DNA of 64,000 nucleotides from Streptomyces cinerochromogenes. GTDB lineage: Bacteria; Actinomycetota; Actinomycetes; Streptomycetales; Streptomycetaceae. The notes under the pieces were generated by a model. That model saw only the letters and a list, made by a program, of their open reading frames with translations, searched no databases and was not told the DNA's origin. The translations under genes and the position numbers were made by a program. Within the stretch, counting starts at the first letter, position 1. Each line of letters begins with the position of its first letter. The stretch is from NCBI RefSeq assembly GCF_014648635.1, contig NZ_BMRM01000005.1, forward strand, positions 310,001 to 374,000. Reading direction: 5' to 3'. Below are positions 61,880-64,000 of this stretch, piece by piece.

Positions 61880-64000
61880 ATGGTGACCGCTGTCGGGGCG
61901 AGGCCGGTGGCCGGGGGGCGTGCCGTCTCGGCGGCCGCCCTGCCCACTGCGCAGGTGCTCCGCGATCTCGAGGTGACCGCCGACGGCCTCTCGTCGGAGG
62001 AGGCGGCACGACGGCTGAAGCGCTGGGGACCGAACGCCGTCCACTCCCACCGGGCCCGGGCGTGGCTGGTGCTGTGGCATCAGGTGCGGTCCCCGCTGCT
62101 CGGCCTGCTGCTGACCGCGGCCGTGGTGTCGTACTTCGTCGGGGAGCGCAGCGACGCGGTGATCATCGGGGTGATCGTGGCGCTCTCCGTCGGTCTGGGA
62201 TTCGCCAACGAGTTCCGGGCGGAGAAGACCGCCCAGTCGCTGCACGCGAAGATCCGGCACCGGGCGGTCGTACTGCGCGACGGGCGACCGCAGGAGGTGG
62301 AGGTCACCGCCCTGGTCCCGGGTGATGTGGTCGAGTTGCGGCTCGGCGACATCGTGCCCGCGGATCTGCGGTTGCTTGCGACCGCGGGGCTGGAGTGCAG
62401 TGAGTCGGTGCTGACCGGTGAGTCACTGCCGGTCGCGAAGGACACCGCTGCCGTGCCGGCAGGCACGGCACTGGCGGATCTGACCTGCTGCGCCCTGATG
62501 GGCACCGTGGTCCACTGTGGAAGCGGCCGCGGTGTCGTGGTCGCCACCGGTGCCGAGGCCGAGTTCGGGAAGATCGCGGCGGGGCTGAGCGGACACCAGC
62601 TGGAGACCGAGTTCCAGGTGGGGCTGCGCCGCTTCTCCATGCTCCTGGTCTACGTCGCCGGGGCACTGACCACGTCGATCTTCCTCATCAACGTCGCACT
62701 CCACAAGCCGCTGATCGAGGCCCTGCTGTTCTCCCTGGCCATCGCGGTGGGCATCACCCCGCAACTGCTGCCCGCGGTGGTCTCCACCAGCCTGGCCGCG
62801 GGCTCCCGGCGCATGAGCCGACGCAAGGTGCTGGTCAAGCGGCTGGTGTGTATCGAGGACCTCGGCGACGTCGATGTGCTGTTCACCGACAAGACCGGAA
62901 CCCTCACCCAGGGACGTATCGACTTCATGCGGGCCGTACCCGTCGCCGGTACCTCCGCGGAAGAAGTGCTGCGCCTCGGCCTCTTGTGCACCGAGACGGA
63001 CGTGGACGACCGGGGCCGGCCCGTGGGGGGAAACCCGCTCGACGACGCTCTGTGGGACTCCCCGGCCGCGGCCGCCCGGCGCTCGTCGCTGAGCGGCTGG
63101 ACGCCGACCGGCGTCCTGCCCTTCGACCACGAGCGGCGGATGGCCTCCGTCACCGTCACCGATCCCTCCGGTGACGCCGTGCTGATCACCAAAGGCGCTC
63201 CGGAGGCGGTACTGGAACGCTGCGTACAGGTGCCTGGGCCCACCCGTCACGCCCTGGAGGCTGAGTTCGCCGCCGGGAACCGCGTCGTCGCGGTGGCGAG
63301 CCGTCCCGCCGAGGCCGGTACCGCACCCTCTGCTGCCGATGAGCACAACCTGCGCCTGGCCGGACTGCTGGTCTTCCTCGATCCGCCCAAACCCGACGCG
63401 GCCGAGGCACTGAAGCGGCTGAACGCGCTCGGCATCACGGTGAAGATCGTCACCGGGGACAACCCCGCAGTCGCCGTCAAGGTCTGCCACGACCTGGGTT
63501 GGACCGACGCCGCCGTGCTGACCGGGACCGACCTGGACGCCATCGACGACGAGCGGCTCACCGCCGCCATCGGCCGCACGACCGTCTTCGCCCGGGTCAG
63601 CCCCGAGCACAAAGCCCGCATCGTGCGGATCCAGCGGAAGACCGGCGGCGACGTCGCCTTCCTCGGCGACGGCGTCAACGACGCCCTCGCGCTGCACGCC
63701 GCCGACGTGGGCATCTCGGTGGACTCGGCCACCGACGTGGCCAAGGACGCCGCCGACGTGATCCTGCTGGAGAAGGACCTTGGAGTCCTGGCCGACGGAG
63801 TCGCCGAGGGACGGCGTATCTTCGCCAACACCATCAAGTACGTCCTGATGGGCACCTCGAGCAACTTCGGCAACATGTTCAGCGCGGCCGGAGCCTCACT
63901 CTTCCTGCCCTTCCTGCCGATGCTGCCTTCCCAGATCCTCCTCAACAACCTGCTGTACGACACCAGCCAGCTCGCCATCCCCACCGACGAGGTCGACGAG
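61880..64000 (+). CDS. Magnesium-translocating P-type ATPase (MgtA/MgtB-like), 3' end outside window
   Basis: 707 codons read to the window edge without a stop. Visible are a cation-ATPase N-domain (GLSSEEAARRLKRWGPNAV), the actuator loop CSESVLTGESLPVAK, phosphorylation site LFTDKTGTLTQG, ITKGAPEAVLERC, hinge FLGDGVNDALALHAAD, and the Mg-type stretch YVLMGTSSNFGNMFSAAGAS with PFLPMLPSQILLNNLLYD. The last is characteristic of P3B Mg2+ importers rather than Ca2+ pumps. ATG 61880 is chosen; GTG 61883 is adjacent. The remaining membrane helices lie beyond 64000. Confidence 0.9.
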   Translation, partial: MVTAVGARPVAGGRAVSAAALPTAQVLRDLEVTADGLSSEEAARRLKRWGPNAVHSHRARAWLVLWHQVRSPLLGLLLTAAVVSYFVGERSDAVIIGVIVALSVGLGFANEFRAEKTAQSLHAKIRHRAVVLRDGRPQEVEVTALVPGDVVELRLGDIVPADLRLLATAGLECSESVLTGESLPVAKDTAAVPAGTALADLTCCALMGTVVHCGSGRGVVVATGAEAEFGKIAAGLSGHQLETEFQVGLRRFSMLLVYVAGALTTSIFLINVALHKPLIEALLFSLAIAVGITPQLLPAVVSTSLAAGSRRMSRRKVLVKRLVCIEDLGDVDVLFTDKTGTLTQGRIDFMRAVPVAGTSAEEVLRLGLLCTETDVDDRGRPVGGNPLDDALWDSPAAAARRSSLSGWTPTGVLPFDHERRMASVTVTDPSGDAVLITKGAPEAVLERCVQVPGPTRHALEAEFAAGNRVVAVASRPAEAGTAPSAADEHNLRLAGLLVFLDPPKPDAAEALKRLNALGITVKIVTGDNPAVAVKVCHDLGWTDAAVLTGTDLDAIDDERLTAAIGRTTVFARVSPEHKARIVRIQRKTGGDVAFLGDGVNDALALHAADVGISVDSATDVAKDAADVILLEKDLGVLADGVAEGRRIFANTIKYVLMGTSSNFGNMFSAAGASLFLPFLPMLPSQILLNNLLYDTSQLAIPTDEVDE

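Overview
The window reads as part of a Streptomyces (or very close actinomycete) chromosome. GC and third-position GC are very high, GTG and TTG starts are common, ATGA/GTGA gene overlaps are frequent, one gene carries rare TTA codons, and there is a perfect CebR-type box (TGGGAGCGCTCCCA). No rRNA, tRNA, CRISPR array or intact transposon was seen.

Layout. (1) 1-517: 5' part of a Baeyer-Villiger-type flavin monooxygenase, cut by the window edge. (2) About 1.2-28.7 kb: a 21-gene, all-forward, mostly translationally coupled exopolysaccharide operon. It holds a polyprenyl-phosphate sugar transferase, an AlgD-like GDP-mannose/UDP-glucose dehydrogenase, four glycosyltransferase/pyruvyltransferase genes, two Wzz-type chain-length proteins, an asparagine-synthase-like amidotransferase, a two-domain oxidoreductase, a heparinase II/III-like protein, a beta-helix lipoprotein, an O-antigen-ligase/polymerase, a flippase, and a CDP-sugar cassette (cytidylyltransferase, C-methyltransferase, PIG-L deacetylase, SDR epimerase, DUF4910 protein, RmlC-like epimerase, PLP enzyme). 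Together these suggest a Wzx/Wzy-like pathway for an acidic, probably pyruvylated and branched-sugar polymer. It ends at a TGACG pentamer array and a convergent PAP2 phosphatase.

(3) 29.7-40.1 kb: a plant-polysaccharide island of secreted enzymes (CE1 esterase-CBM2, GH43-CBM6, GH27-ricin, GH43-DUF1349, two GH6) around a LacI regulator, with LacI/CebR-type operators before the first GH6 gene. (4) 40.2-49.3 kb: a tyrosine-integrase remnant, a membrane Ser/Thr kinase, a small secreted peptide, a SufR-like regulator with a DUF3291 protein, and SpoIIE/STAS partner-switching genes next to a GlsB/YeaQ stress membrane protein. (5) 49.7-55.7 kb: a carboxylate-amine ligase, an N-acetylglutaminylglutamine-amidotransferase-like enzyme and an S9 peptidase carrying a 230-residue tandem-repeat insert, probably an osmolyte or peptide-amide locus. 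(6) 55.9-64 kb: a RecQ-like helicase, a Cys-rich conserved protein, a lower-GC membrane protein of probable foreign origin, a TetR/NTF2/DUF3237 divergon, decayed transposase and decarboxylase fragments, and the start of an Mg2+-type P-ATPase that runs off the right edge.
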